Shown: positions 54,395-62,798, numbered from the stretch's first letter. The stretch is 64,000 bases of DNA from an uncultured Muribaculaceae bacterium (GCA_944321705.1 CALUMG010000012.1:27486-91485); one strand, 5' to 3'. Numbers and translations: made by a program. Notes: generated by a model not told the origin, from the sequence alone.

Positions 54395-54998
54395 AAGTTG
54401 TTGGTGGTTCTATTTGATCAATATCAGTTTTTAGAATCTTAGCCGGATTCCCTCCTGCAATACAATTGGCCGGTACACTTTTTGTAACTACGGAATTTGC
54501 TGCAATAACACTGTTGTCTCCGATTGTGACTCCACGTTGAATACGGACGTTTTGTCCAATCCAGCAATTTTGACCAATAATAATTGGAGCATTTGAAGAA
54601 TGTTTCCATTTGCGAGAGTCGTCATTCTCAGGTTGCATCCTCATATAAAGTCTGTATTCGGGGCTGACAGGGTGATTGTTGTTGTCTGATATCGCAACAT
54701 TGTCGGCAATAGCTGTGTATGCACCAATTACGACTTTGTTGACGCACCTTATTGATGTGCCTACTCCGATTTTAGTATATTTCTCCATGATTATTTTGCC
54801 TCCGTTTTGGGATTGTAAGATGCCATGAATCCAAACGTTGTCATCTATTATAATATCGGAAGGTAAAGAACCATCAGATAATGATATGCCGCTTTTGACT
54901 CCAAATATGTATTTTGAGCCTTTTAATGTTGCTTTGGAGCGGAACACCTTGATTTTATGCCGGATTGTAAAATATCTTTTTATTTTATTGAGTAACAT
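54360..54998 (-). CDS. Hexapeptide-repeat acyltransferase
   Basis: 212 residues with left-handed beta-helix repeats (IIMEKYTKIGVGTSIRC, VIGAYTAIADNVAISDNN, PIIIGQNCWIGQNVRIQ, IGDNSVIAANSVVTKSVP) and the maltose-acetyltransferase-like loop NNHPVSPEYRLYMR. Likely acetylates a sugar of the repeat unit or its precursor. Confidence 0.85.
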   Translation of the reverse strand: MLLNKIKRYFTIRHKIKVFRSKATLKGSKYIFGVKSGISLSDGSLPSDIIIDDNVWIHGILQSQNGGKIIMEKYTKIGVGTSIRCVNKVVIGAYTAIADNVAISDNNNHPVSPEYRLYMRMQPENDDSRKWKHSSNAPIIIGQNCWIGQNVRIQRGVTIGDNSVIAANSVVTKSVPANCIAGGNPAKILKTDIDQIEPPTTCAGFNEWRKKQ

Positions 54999-55014
54999 GC
55001 AATTGTTCCTTTCG

Positions 55015-56172
55015 TTATTTCAGGGTTGAGGTGATGCGGGGGCAGGCTTGGCCGTCGCCGTATGGGTTGACTGCGTGGCTCATGGCCTCGTAGGCTGCCG
55101 GGTCGTCGAGCAGTCGCGACACTTCGCCGGTTATGCGGTCGTAGTCGGTGCCGACGAGCTTGACGGTGCCGGCTGTCAGGGCTTCGGGGCGTTCGGTTGT
55201 GTTGCGCATTACAAGCACCGGCTTGCCAAGGCCGGGAGCTTCTTCTTGTATGCCGCCGCTGTCGGTGAGTACGATTGTAGATTTTTCCATCAAGTAGACG
55301 AAGCTAAGGTATTCGAGCGGCTCGATGAAGAACATGTTGCCGAGCCCGGATAGGTCTTCGCCAAACACTTGATGGATGGGACGGCGCACGTTGGGGTTGA
55401 GGTGCATGGGGTAAACGAAATCCACGTCGGGATAGCTGTGCGTGAGATCCTTGATGGCTGTGCACATCGAGATGAATCCGTCGCCGAAGTTCTCGCGGCG
55501 GTGGCCGGTGATTAGCACGAGGCGACGGCCGTCGGCGAGTCGGCGCGTGTCATATCCGGCGCGGGCGAGTTCGGCTTCAAGACTGTGGTCGAGGGCGTTG
55601 TCGTGCTTGATCTTGTCGACTACCCAATACAGTGCGTCGATGACGGTGTTGCCTGTGACGGTTATTGTGTCGGGGTTTACGTTTTCCTTCAACAGGTTCT
55701 CACGGCTCAACGGAGTAGGCGCGAAGTGCATCGTGGCGATGCGCCCGGTTATCTGGCGGTTCATCTCTTCGGGCCACGGGCTGTAGATGTCGTGGGTGCG
55801 CAGGCCGGCCTCGACATGCCCAACGGGAATCTGCTTGTAGAATGCAGCAAGCGCGGCTGCCGTGGATGTGGTGGTGTCGCCGTGGACGAGAACCACGTCG
55901 GGGAGGCATTGGGCGAACACGTCGCGCATCCCGGTTAACACGCGAGCCGTAACGTCATACAGGTCTTGTCCCTGCTTCATGATGTTGAGGTCGTAGTCGG
56001 GACGTATATCAAAGATTGTGAGGACCTGATCCAGCATCTCGCGATGCTGGCCGGTCACACACACTATAGTTTCAAACGTGTCGGGATGCTTTTGCAACTC
56101 TTTTACGAGCGGAGCCATCTTGATGGCTTCGGGTCGCGTGCCGAACACGAGCATTATTTTCTTCTTTTCCAT
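55015..56172 (-). CDS. wecB: UDP-N-acetylglucosamine 2-epimerase
   Basis: UDP-GlcNAc to UDP-ManNAc. 385 residues; [20 protein letters not shown] at the start, [67 protein letters not shown]. Higher GC than the genes between 46 and 55 kb. Precedes the low-GC core and follows wecC by 9 bases. Confidence 0.96.
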   Translation of the reverse strand: MEKKKIMLVFGTRPEAIKMAPLVKELQKHPDTFETIVCVTGQHREMLDQVLTIFDIRPDYDLNIMKQGQDLYDVTARVLTGMRDVFAQCLPDVVLVHGDTTTSTAAALAAFYKQIPVGHVEAGLRTHDIYSPWPEEMNRQITGRIATMHFAPTPLSRENLLKENVNPDTITVTGNTVIDALYWVVDKIKHDNALDHSLEAELARAGYDTRRLADGRRLVLITGHRRENFGDGFISMCTAIKDLTHSYPDVDFVYPMHLNPNVRRPIHQVFGEDLSGLGNMFFIEPLEYLSFVYLMEKSTIVLTDSGGIQEEAPGLGKPVLVMRNTTERPEALTAGTVKLVGTDYDRITGEVSRLLDDPAAYEAMSHAVNPYGDGQACPRITSTLK

Positions 56173-56181
56173 AAGAAACGG

Positions 56182-57390
56182 TTAGTTCTTTTTGTAAATG
56201 CCGCAGAAGTCGAGTATCACCTTGTCGTCGCTCCAAGGCAAGGTCTTGAACGGGTCGTGAGCCACGAGCATGACAACGATGTCGGCACGGTCGTAGGCTT
56301 CACGGTAGTCGGTGAGCTTGAACACGTTGTGCTCGGTGATGTTTGGCTCAACGACGAGGATGTTGGCGTTGTTGCATCCTTGCATTACTTTGGTGACAAT
56401 GTATTTGGCCGGAGATTCGCGCAAGTCGTCGATGTTGGGCTTGAATGCAAGTCCCATCATGGCCACGCAAGGCTTGCGGTGGTGCTTCAATTCAAATTCG
56501 AGCATGGCGTTTTTCACTCGTTCGGCGCAGTAGAACGACTTGTAGTTGTTGATTTCGCGAGCCTTGGCTATCAATTGCGATTCAACAGGGAAGTCGGCAG
56601 TGATGAAATAGGGGTCGACGGCGATGCAGTGTCCGCCCACGCCGCAGCCCGGTTGCAGGATGTTGACGCGCGGGTGCTTGTTGGCAAGGTTGATGAGTTC
56701 CCAGACGTTGATGCCGGCCTTGTCGCAGATTATCGACAATTCGTTGGCGAATGCTATCTGCACGTCGCGCGACGAGTTTTCGGTGAGCTTGCACATTTCG
56801 GCAGTCTTGCAGTTTGTGCGGTGCAAAGTGCCTTTCACAAATTGGCTGTAGAATTCAATAGCCTTGTCGGTCGAAGCGTCGTCCATGCCGCCTATCACGC
56901 GGTCGTTGTGGACGAGTTCGTAGATGACGTTGCCCGGCAATACGCGCTCGGGACAATAGGCTATGTAGATTTTGCCTTTCAACTCGGGGCGTTCGGCAAA
57001 TATGATATCTTTCATCATGTCGGTGGTACCAACCGGCGAGGTTGATTCAATCACATATAGGTCGCCTTCTTTGAGGAACGGAATGACGGCGCGTGTGGCA
57101 GCTTCGACATAAGAAACATCCGGCTCATGGTTACCCTTGAACGGTGTCGGGACTACCATGAAATAGGCATCGCTCACTTCGGGCGTGGTCGAAGCCTTCA
57201 GCATTCCCGATTTTACGACTTCCTGCAACATTTCTTCCATTCCCGGCTCGATGATGTGAAGATGTCCTTGATTGGTCATTTCCACAACCTTGGGATTTAT
57301 GTCAACTCCGGTTATTTGTACGCCGTGTTTTGCGGCAATGATAGCTGTTGGGAGACCTATGTATCCCAACCCCATAAAACAAGCTTTCAT
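56182..57390 (-). CDS. wecC: UDP-N-acetyl-D-mannosamine dehydrogenase
   Basis: Oxidises UDP-ManNAc to UDP-ManNAcA with 2 NAD+. 402 residues: Rossmann start MKACFMGLGYIGLPTAIIAA, GVDINPKVVEMTNQGHLHI, STSPVGTTD, catalytic Cys in LQPGCGVGGHCIAVDPYF, and the C-terminal DDLRESPAKYIVTKV. With WecB it supplies ManNAcA for the capsule. Confidence 0.96.
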   Translation of the reverse strand: MKACFMGLGYIGLPTAIIAAKHGVQITGVDINPKVVEMTNQGHLHIIEPGMEEMLQEVVKSGMLKASTTPEVSDAYFMVVPTPFKGNHEPDVSYVEAATRAVIPFLKEGDLYVIESTSPVGTTDMMKDIIFAERPELKGKIYIAYCPERVLPGNVIYELVHNDRVIGGMDDASTDKAIEFYSQFVKGTLHRTNCKTAEMCKLTENSSRDVQIAFANELSIICDKAGINVWELINLANKHPRVNILQPGCGVGGHCIAVDPYFITADFPVESQLIAKAREINNYKSFYCAERVKNAMLEFELKHHRKPCVAMMGLAFKPNIDDLRESPAKYIVTKVMQGCNNANILVVEPNITEHNVFKLTDYREAYDRADIVVMLVAHDPFKTLPWSDDKVILDFCGIYKKN

Positions 57391-57442
57391 AACTTGGTAA
57401 TATTTAAACTATGATTTGATAATTTCTTTTGCTGGAGGATGT

Positions 57443-58123
57443 TCATGCCGGGATGGTGGTGATGGCGCGGGAGGTGGCCATGCAGGCGGCGGCGATGCGG
57501 CAGGAGAGGAGTTGCAGCTTCTGTTCGGTGGTGCAGCATCGTGCCGCTGCGATGTGCCGGCTGACGGTATCGAGGTCGGCGACCGATGCGAATCCGCACA
57601 GGGTGGCAAGGTCGATGGCTCGGCATATTAGCTTTACATGCGACGGACTGGCCGGTGTGGAGATTTGCAAGGCGGCAATGGTGTCGCGCAATAGGTGCTC
57701 CATTTCGTCGGGATTTTGTGATGCCAATGTGTCAAGCAGCTTCACGTCGGCACACAATGAAGCGGCGTTGCCCGATGCCCGGTAGCCGTCGATGGCTTCC
57801 CATGCCAAGCGCAACGCTTCGTTTTCGCACTCGTCGTTGACAATCGACAGGACAGGCGCGAATTGGAGCATGAATAATGCTGTGGCTGTGACGACGCGAT
57901 CGTCGCAGCCGAGTGAGGGTTGGCAAAGCAGTTGGCAGCACTGTCGCTTGAGCTGTGCCATCTGGTTGATACGTTTTTGGCGGTTGCTGCATGAACTGTC
58001 GAGCGAATGTGCCGTGGCCATGTTGTGGATGCTAATGCAGGCCCGACTCGAAGCCATGAGTGCGGCCGGTGACGGAGAGTCCGTCAGCAATGTTTGCAAT
58101 TCTTGCAGATATTTTTCGAGCAT
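57443..58123 (-). CDS. Unknown helical protein in the UpxZ position
   Basis: 226 residues, almost entirely helical and rich in Ala, Leu, Cys and Ser (MLEKYLQELQTLLTDSPSPAA, MAQLKRQCCQLLCQ, AARCCTTEQKLQLLSCRIAAACMA), 13 cysteines in all. I do not recognise the family. It lies 5 bases after upxY, exactly where Bacteroides capsule operons carry upxZ, an inhibitor of foreign UpxY proteins, but UpxZ is shorter and I see no clear similarity. A regulatory role is inferred from position only. Confidence 0.6.
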   Translation of the reverse strand: MLEKYLQELQTLLTDSPSPAALMASSRACISIHNMATAHSLDSSCSNRQKRINQMAQLKRQCCQLLCQPSLGCDDRVVTATALFMLQFAPVLSIVNDECENEALRLAWEAIDGYRASGNAASLCADVKLLDTLASQNPDEMEHLLRDTIAALQISTPASPSHVKLICRAIDLATLCGFASVADLDTVSRHIAAARCCTTEQKLQLLSCRIAAACMATSRAITTIPA

Positions 58124-58128
58124 TAATG

Positions 58129-58665
58129 TTACAGTTTTTCAACCAATGACGATGGAATCACGGTTGTCGCCACTGCGGCGATGCCTTCGATTTTCACTAC
58201 CACGCGTTTCTCTTTTTCGTTGCGCACGCTTAGGAATGTTCCTTCCACTCCTTCAAACGGTCCTCCGGTTATTCTCACTGTGTCGCCTCGCGACAGGTTG
58301 ACTTCAAGGGGGTCGAGGAACAAGGCTCGCTCATGGGCATTGCCTGCAACGGCGATGAAGTTGCGCATCTGCCATTCGGGAACCGTCTGGATGCGGCTTT
58401 GGCCGTTGACCGATGTCATGACGTAACGCAGGTAGGGGATGAGATTTGTTTTGAGACTTTGGATGGTTGTTTTGTCGGAATGGACAAATACATAATTATG
58501 GATGGCGGCTTTGCGTTCCCATTTGAATTTGCCGTCTCTGCCGTTGCGGCGCACGAGAATAGTTGGCACAAAATTGGTTATGCCGTTATCGTCAAGCAGT
58601 TTGTGTGCAACCAGTTCGCGTTGGTATGTCACTCGTAGCACATACCACTCGCATTGCTTTGTCAT
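58129..58665 (-). CDS. upxY: UpxY-type NusG-like antiterminator of the capsule operon
   Basis: Specialised NusG paralogue that lets RNA polymerase read through its own long capsule operon. 178 residues from ATG 58665; an ATG at 58686 would add seven residues and cannot be excluded. NGN domain: WYVLRVTYQRELVAHKLLDD, FVPTILVRRNGRDG, KAAIHNYVFVHSD. KOW motif: GDTVRITGGPFEGVEGTFLSV. First gene of the operon, preceded by a hairpin leader and the invertible segment. UpxY proteins act on leader elements of their own operon. Confidence 0.92.
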   Translation of the reverse strand: MTKQCEWYVLRVTYQRELVAHKLLDDNGITNFVPTILVRRNGRDGKFKWERKAAIHNYVFVHSDKTTIQSLKTNLIPYLRYVMTSVNGQSRIQTVPEWQMRNFIAVAGNAHERALFLDPLEVNLSRGDTVRITGGPFEGVEGTFLSVRNEKEKRVVVKIEGIAAVATTVIPSSLVEKL

Positions 58666-58734
58666 ACTATCTTTTTCTATTAACATGTGTGGCTTCTACA
58701 GGTGTCTAACCAAGCGCACATGCATTCCATGGGG

Positions 58735-58770
58735 TCATTGAAACGGTTGTAATATACTGTGTTTCAATGA
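58735..58770 (-). promoter_or_regulatory. Hairpin in the upxY leader
   Basis: TCATTGAAAC (58735-58744) and GTTTCAATGA (58761-58770) form a perfect 10-pair stem with a 16-base loop, 70-105 bases before upxY and between it and the invertible segment. It is placed where an antitermination or pausing element would be expected. Confidence 0.5.
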
Positions 58771-58813
58771 ATTATATTCATACCATCCTTGCGTGTTTCT
58801 CTTGTTTTGCAAC

Positions 58814-58836
58814 ATCTCTTCGGAAGAGATGTTACT
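58814..58836 (+). repeat. Inverted repeat IR1 of the invertible segment
   Basis: 23 bp, identical to the reverse complement of 59095-59117. Its core ATCTCTTCGGAAGAGAT is itself a dyad of two 8-bp arms around one base. Confidence 0.9.
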
Positions 58837-59055
58837 TGATATTAAACAACTGAAATTCAACATATTCACATTAACTTACAAAAATATCATGAAGTTTTTT
58901 CAATAGACTTAAGACAAAACAATTTGAATTTGGATGACTTTCGGACGGGGAACAAGTTTTTTGCAAGCATGCCATAGTAAAGAGCAAATTATTGACATAT
59001 AGTAAATTAAATCGATAGAATTGAATTAATTAGTTAAAATAAATATTCCTAAATA

Positions 59056-59086
59056 TTGTGCATGAACAATATTATTTTTACATTTG
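59056..59086 (+). promoter_or_regulatory. Promoter inside the invertible segment
   Basis: TTG (59056-59058), 20 bases, TACATTTG (59079-59086). It faces away from the capsule genes in this sequence. Confidence 0.75.
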
Positions 59087-59094
59087 CAGCGTTT

Positions 59095-59117
59095 AGTAAC
59101 ATCTCTTCCGAAGAGAT
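59095..59117 (-). repeat. Inverted repeat IR2 of the invertible segment
   Basis: Reverse complement of 58814-58836 over all 23 bases; similarity stops sharply on both sides. Confidence 0.9.
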
Positions 59118-59220
59118 TATATATCGAGTGCAGTGCAAGTATTTGAAGGGCTATAAAGTGCTGTTAAACAATCTTTATATTTCATTGGCTTCTCATTCTC
59201 GTTGATAATGCCTACCTTTG

Positions 59221-59389
59221 GCATAATATTGCAAAGTGTGTTTCGGCAATGGCAAAAATAAGCGAGCTCATTTTTCACATTGCTCTCAATTTGCACTATC
59301 TTTGGATAAGATAGGCGGCGGTTCGGCATAGCCAAACGATAAAAACGTTGTTTTTTGTTTGTCTCTGCACTCTCCTTGCACTATCTTTG
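59221..59389 (+). repeat. Promoter-carrying repeat, copy F (two units), upstream of nnr
   Basis: TATCTTTG at 59297-59304 and 59382-59389, 85 bases apart. Palindromes AAAAATAAGCGAG..CTCATTTTT in unit one and CAAACGATAAAAAC/GTTGTTTTTTGTTTG around AACGTT in unit two. A leader of about 130 bases follows to nnr. Confidence 0.78.
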
Positions 59390-59527
59390 TAATAATTAGG
59401 CATATCGTGTGTATTGGTGTGTTTTTCAATGGATGAAAGATGCTCTGCGTGCCACTTGATGTAAATAAATTGGATTTATAACAGGCTTTTAGGTGCAAAC
59501 AGTTTTGTATCGTTAAAATTTAAGCTG

Positions 59528-61045
59528 ATGAAAATATTCACGACAAACGAGATAAGGAAAATCGAAGATTATACGCTCAAGAAGAGTGGTATTACCGACA
59601 TTGACTTGATGGAGCGCGCAGCTTCGGCAGTAACATTCGAGATTGTGTCGCGCTGGAGGCAGTCCAAGCGCATCGTGGTGTTTGCCGGACCGGGAAACAA
59701 TGGCGGTGATGCCCTTGCCGTTGCGCGCATGTTGAAAGAACAGGGCTACAACAGGGTGGAAGTGTTCCTTTTTAACATTCCATCGACCAAGTTGTCGAAA
59801 GGATGCTTGACCAATCGCGACAGGCTTGTGGCATTGGGGAATGTCGATTATACTGAAGTCGTAAGTGAATTTGAACCACCGGCATTGGGCAAAGACGATG
59901 TCGTGATCGACGGATTGTTTGGCTCGGGATTGCGTGAGCCTCTGAAAGGCGGTTTTACGTCGCTTGTGCAATATATCAACGAGTCGCAGGCATTTGTCGT
60001 TTCAATCGACATTCCGTCGGGAATGTTCGGGGAGTGGAATGTCGGACTTGATCGACGCAACATCATTTGCGCCAATCTCACGTTGTGCTTCCAGTTCAAG
60101 CGATTGTCGTTCTTTTTTGCCGAAAATGCAGCCAACATAGGCGAGTGCAAGGTGCTTGACATCGAGTTGAGCCACGAGGCCATCAACAAAGCTTCGACCA
60201 ATTACGTCCTTGTGGAAGACTATGAAGTGAAGAGCTTGTTGCGTCGTCGTCCCGATCATTGCAGCAAGTATGATTTCGGCAGCTTGTTGCTCGTAGCCGG
60301 ACGTTACGGAATGCTCGGAGCGGCAGTATTGTCGGCTCGTGCCGCCATGCGTGCCGGCGTAGGATTGGTAACCGTGCATTGTCCGCGTTGTGGCTTTGAC
60401 GTGATGCAGGGCAGCGTGCCTGAGGCTCTGTTTAGTGCCGACAAAAATGATATAATAACGACCGACATAAGCGAGACGCGGCGTTACAATGCCGTCGCCA
60501 TAGGCCCGGGATTGGGAACCAACGAGCATACGGTGGACGCGATAGACCGATTCTTGAAGAATCGGAATCTGCCATGCGTGCTCGATGCCGATGCGTTGAA
60601 TTGCATCGCTTCGCGCCCCATGCTGTTTGGAAGTATTCCACAACGCTCCATCATCACGCCACATGCCACTGAGTTTGAACGCCTGTTTGGAAAGTTCGAC
60701 ACCGAAGAGGAGCGTCTGAAGAAAGCCATTGAAGTGGCTAAGTTCTATAAATTGATAATCGTGTTGAAAGCGCATTACACGATGATAGTGGAGCCGTCGG
60801 GCAAGGTATATATAAACACGACAGGCAATTCGGGCATGGCAACGGCAGGTAGTGGTGACGTGCTGACAGGAATAATATCGGCATTGCTTGCCCAAGGCTA
60901 CAGCCCGCAATTCAGCGCATTGATGGGCGTGTACATTCATGGTGAAGCCGGAGACCTTGCTGCCAAGACTCATGGAACCTATGGAATGGTGGCGAGCGAC
61001 ATAGTGGACAACATAGGCAGGGCCATAAAGGAAATAATGCTTTGA
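59528..61045 (+). CDS. nnr: Bifunctional NAD(P)H-hydrate epimerase and ADP-dependent dehydratase
   Basis: Repairs hydrated NAD(P)H. 505 residues. The N-terminal YjeF_N epimerase domain has DLMERAASAVTFEI, VFAGPGNNGGDALAVARML and DGLFGSGLREPLKG; the C-terminal YjeF_C carbohydrate-kinase-like domain has LLVAGRYGMLGAAVLSARAA, AIGPGLGTNEHT, DADALNCIA and GNSGMATAGSGDVLTGIISAL. Normal full-length fusion. Confidence 0.96.
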   Translation: MKIFTTNEIRKIEDYTLKKSGITDIDLMERAASAVTFEIVSRWRQSKRIVVFAGPGNNGGDALAVARMLKEQGYNRVEVFLFNIPSTKLSKGCLTNRDRLVALGNVDYTEVVSEFEPPALGKDDVVIDGLFGSGLREPLKGGFTSLVQYINESQAFVVSIDIPSGMFGEWNVGLDRRNIICANLTLCFQFKRLSFFFAENAANIGECKVLDIELSHEAINKASTNYVLVEDYEVKSLLRRRPDHCSKYDFGSLLLVAGRYGMLGAAVLSARAAMRAGVGLVTVHCPRCGFDVMQGSVPEALFSADKNDIITTDISETRRYNAVAIGPGLGTNEHTVDAIDRFLKNRNLPCVLDADALNCIASRPMLFGSIPQRSIITPHATEFERLFGKFDTEEERLKKAIEVAKFYKLIIVLKAHYTMIVEPSGKVYINTTGNSGMATAGSGDVLTGIISALLAQGYSPQFSALMGVYIHGEAGDLAAKTHGTYGMVASDIVDNIGRAIKEIML

Positions 61046-61110
61046 CCGGAGCTATTGTGCATCGGGCAAAGAACAAGATATAAGGTGTAAACATAGAAAA
61101 AACGACGTAT

Positions 61111-62214
61111 ATGAAAAGATTTTTGAGCTCGGCATTGATTGCCCTTGGAATTGCAACTTGTTGCAGTTTTACGGCCGAAGCGCAGCAGACGCAAAAATTT
61201 ACTGCGGCTAAACATAATGAGTACGGGCTTGTGTATTCATTGCCGATAACACATTTCAGGATAGAAGTCGAAGTTGAAAAGACGGTCAAGAAGGCCGGAC
61301 CTTATTACCAATATGCAAAACGTTATTTGAACATGGATAACGTGATTGCAGAAGATTCGCATTCTTGGAAACTGAAGAGCGTGAAGATTTCGTCTTACGG
61401 GGTACCTGATGATGACAATCGCTACTTGATGCAGTTCAAGAACGGCTCGGGCGTGTTCTTGATGATGACCGAAGATGGCCTGCCGTTGGCAATCAACCAA
61501 GATGTGGCCGTTGAGGATGTGCCCGCACGTCCGGTCATGGTTAAGGAAGATGAAGATGCACTCAGCAGTGAAGATCTTGCAATGGCGTTGCCGGGTGAAT
61601 TGCTCGTGAGCGAGTCAAATGCCAAGCGTGCCGAAATAGCGGCCCATACGATTTATAAGATTCGAGAAAGCCGCACGGCTTTTGCCATGGGCGAAGCCGA
61701 CCAGATGCCGCCCGACGGCGAGGCCATGAAGCTGGTGCTTGCGCAGCTCGACGAGCAGGAACGTGCATTGATGGCCTTGTTCTGTGGCGTGGAAAGGACC
61801 GAGACCGTGAGGAGGGTGTTTGATTATTGTCCGGAAGAAGAGGTTGAGCGCGATGTGTTGTTCCGCATTTCCGATGCCGACGGCGTGGTGAAAAGCGACA
61901 ACCTTGGCGGTGCGCCTGTCTATATATCGGTGAGCATCCTTCAAGAAGGCACGATGCCGGTTGACGAAAACGGTGAAGAAAAGAAATTGCCGAAGAATGC
62001 CGTGATGTATAACATCCCGGGCAAGGCCTTGGTGACATTGCGATATGAAGGCAAGAACATTGCCAAGCAGGAATTTGACGTGTCGCAGTTCGGAATAGAT
62101 TTTGGGCTTAATCCATCGATGTTTACCGATAAGAAGAACCCGAGTTATCTGTTGTTCTATCCCGAAACCGGAGCCATAAAGGAAATAGGCGTTGCAGCTC
62201 CGTTGCAACAGTGA
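61111..62214 (+). CDS. DUF4831-family exported protein
   Basis: 367 residues with a signal peptide (MKRFLSSALIALGIATCCSFTAEAQ). The family is recognised by EYGLVYSLPITHFRIEVEVEK near the start and the GPYYQYAKRYL and EDSHSWKLKSVKI segments. Function unknown; widespread in Bacteroidales and predicted periplasmic. It follows nnr by 65 bases and is probably in its operon. Confidence 0.88.
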   Translation: MKRFLSSALIALGIATCCSFTAEAQQTQKFTAAKHNEYGLVYSLPITHFRIEVEVEKTVKKAGPYYQYAKRYLNMDNVIAEDSHSWKLKSVKISSYGVPDDDNRYLMQFKNGSGVFLMMTEDGLPLAINQDVAVEDVPARPVMVKEDEDALSSEDLAMALPGELLVSESNAKRAEIAAHTIYKIRESRTAFAMGEADQMPPDGEAMKLVLAQLDEQERALMALFCGVERTETVRRVFDYCPEEEVERDVLFRISDADGVVKSDNLGGAPVYISVSILQEGTMPVDENGEEKKLPKNAVMYNIPGKALVTLRYEGKNIAKQEFDVSQFGIDFGLNPSMFTDKKNPSYLLFYPETGAIKEIGVAAPLQQ

Positions 62215-62249
62215 TGGGGGAATGTGGGTCCTAATGTTTGAAAATATGG

Positions 62250-62279
62250 GATACGGGTTGCGGCAACGTTGCCCGTATC
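62250..62279 (+). terminator. Terminator after the DUF4831 gene
   Basis: GATACGGG (62250-62257) pairs with CCCGTATC (62272-62279), followed by TGTTTGTGTTT. The rest of the 400-base gap before the tRNA holds only the tRNA promoter; a weak 70-codon frame there has a TTG start and is not called. Confidence 0.65.
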
Positions 62280-62569
62280 TGTTTGTGTTTAATCAAGTGT
62301 GCCGCGTTTGATGGCGATGACGCTTGTAGCAATGGGAATTTTATGTTGAGAAGATTGTATTTGGGTGGGGAATTTTGTGACGAAACGCTTATTTTGCGCA
62401 TGGCTTTCATGTTTTTCCAGATGGAAACGTTCATTGACAGGTGGATGTGAGGTGCTTGTTGCATTAAAAGACATGTCGTGCCGATAAAAAAAACACATTG
62501 CGGAATGTATTGTTAATGAGGTTTATATGCGTATTGCATGAAAAATAATTTCAAAAAAACAGATTTACA

Positions 62570-62601
62570 TTTGCATAATTCAAATAAGCATGCTAACTTT
62601 G
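62570..62601 (+). promoter_or_regulatory. Promoter of tRNA-Phe
   Basis: TTTG (62570-62573), 20 bases, TAACTTTG (62594-62601), a full consensus match 23 bases before the tRNA. Confidence 0.7.
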
Positions 62602-62623
62602 CACACGCAAACGCAAGACATAC

Positions 62624-62696
62624 GGTGCCATAGCTCAGATGGTAGAGCAAAGGACTGAAAATCCTTGTGTCCCCGGTTCGATTCCTGGTGGCACCA
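62624..62696 (+). tRNA. tRNA-Phe (GAA)
   Basis: Acceptor GGTGCCA (62624-62630) pairs with TGGCACC (62689-62695), D arm GCTC/GAGC, anticodon stem GGACT with loop GAA, T arm with GGTTCGATTCC. CCA is not encoded. The integrase gene starts about 100 bases downstream, so the 3' half is probably the attachment site. Confidence 0.97.
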
Positions 62697-62706
62697 CTGA
62701 AAATCA

Positions 62707-62736
62707 GAGAGTTACAGCAATGTAGCTCTCTTTTTT
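62707..62736 (+). terminator. Rho-independent terminator of tRNA-Phe
   Basis: GAGAGTTAC (62707-62715) pairs with GTAGCTCTC (62722-62730) with one G-U, then six T residues. Confidence 0.85.
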
Positions 62737-62777
62737 ATTGTCTTTACTACTTGTTTGAGCAGTAATTTGAACGGTTT

Positions 62778-62797
62778 GTTTAAACCATAGTTTAAAC
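62778..62797 (+). promoter_or_regulatory. Twin GTTTAAAC palindromes before the integrase start
   Basis: GTTTAAAC at 62778-62785 and 62790-62797, four bases apart and ending one base before the GTG start. Nearby ACGGTTT/AAACCGT also pair. Likely an operator or arm-type site (inference). Confidence 0.35.
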
Positions 62798-62798
62798 C

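Larger units (their letters stand above)
58814..59117. other. Invertible promoter segment of the capsule operon, read as OFF
   Basis: 304 bp bounded by perfect 23-bp inverted repeats, with 258 bp of AT-rich sequence between. A full promoter (59056-59086) points to the plus strand, away from upxY, and its start point would be at the edge of IR2. Inversion would aim it at upxY across a leader of about 150 bases. Invertible promoters flanked by such repeats control capsule operons in Bacteroides through recombinases such as Mpi. A weaker -7 lookalike, TATTTTTG (58886-58879), faces upxY in the present orientation but has no -33 element. Confidence 0.8.

Noticed and set aside
55966..57045. Long plus-strand open frame of about 359 codons across wecB and wecC
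   Set aside because: It is antisense to two fully conserved genes; its His/Val/Asp-rich translation is the typical shadow of GC-rich third positions.
59117..59498. Two short minus-strand frames within repeat copy F
   Set aside because: They are translations of the dispersed repeat and have no conserved content.
60002..60973. Minus-strand open frame of 323 codons
   Set aside because: Shadow of nnr; the sense protein is conserved end to end.
62238..62450. 70-codon plus frame between the DUF4831 gene and the tRNA
   Set aside because: Starts with TTG, overlaps a terminator stem, has no motif and lies among stop-poor sequence.
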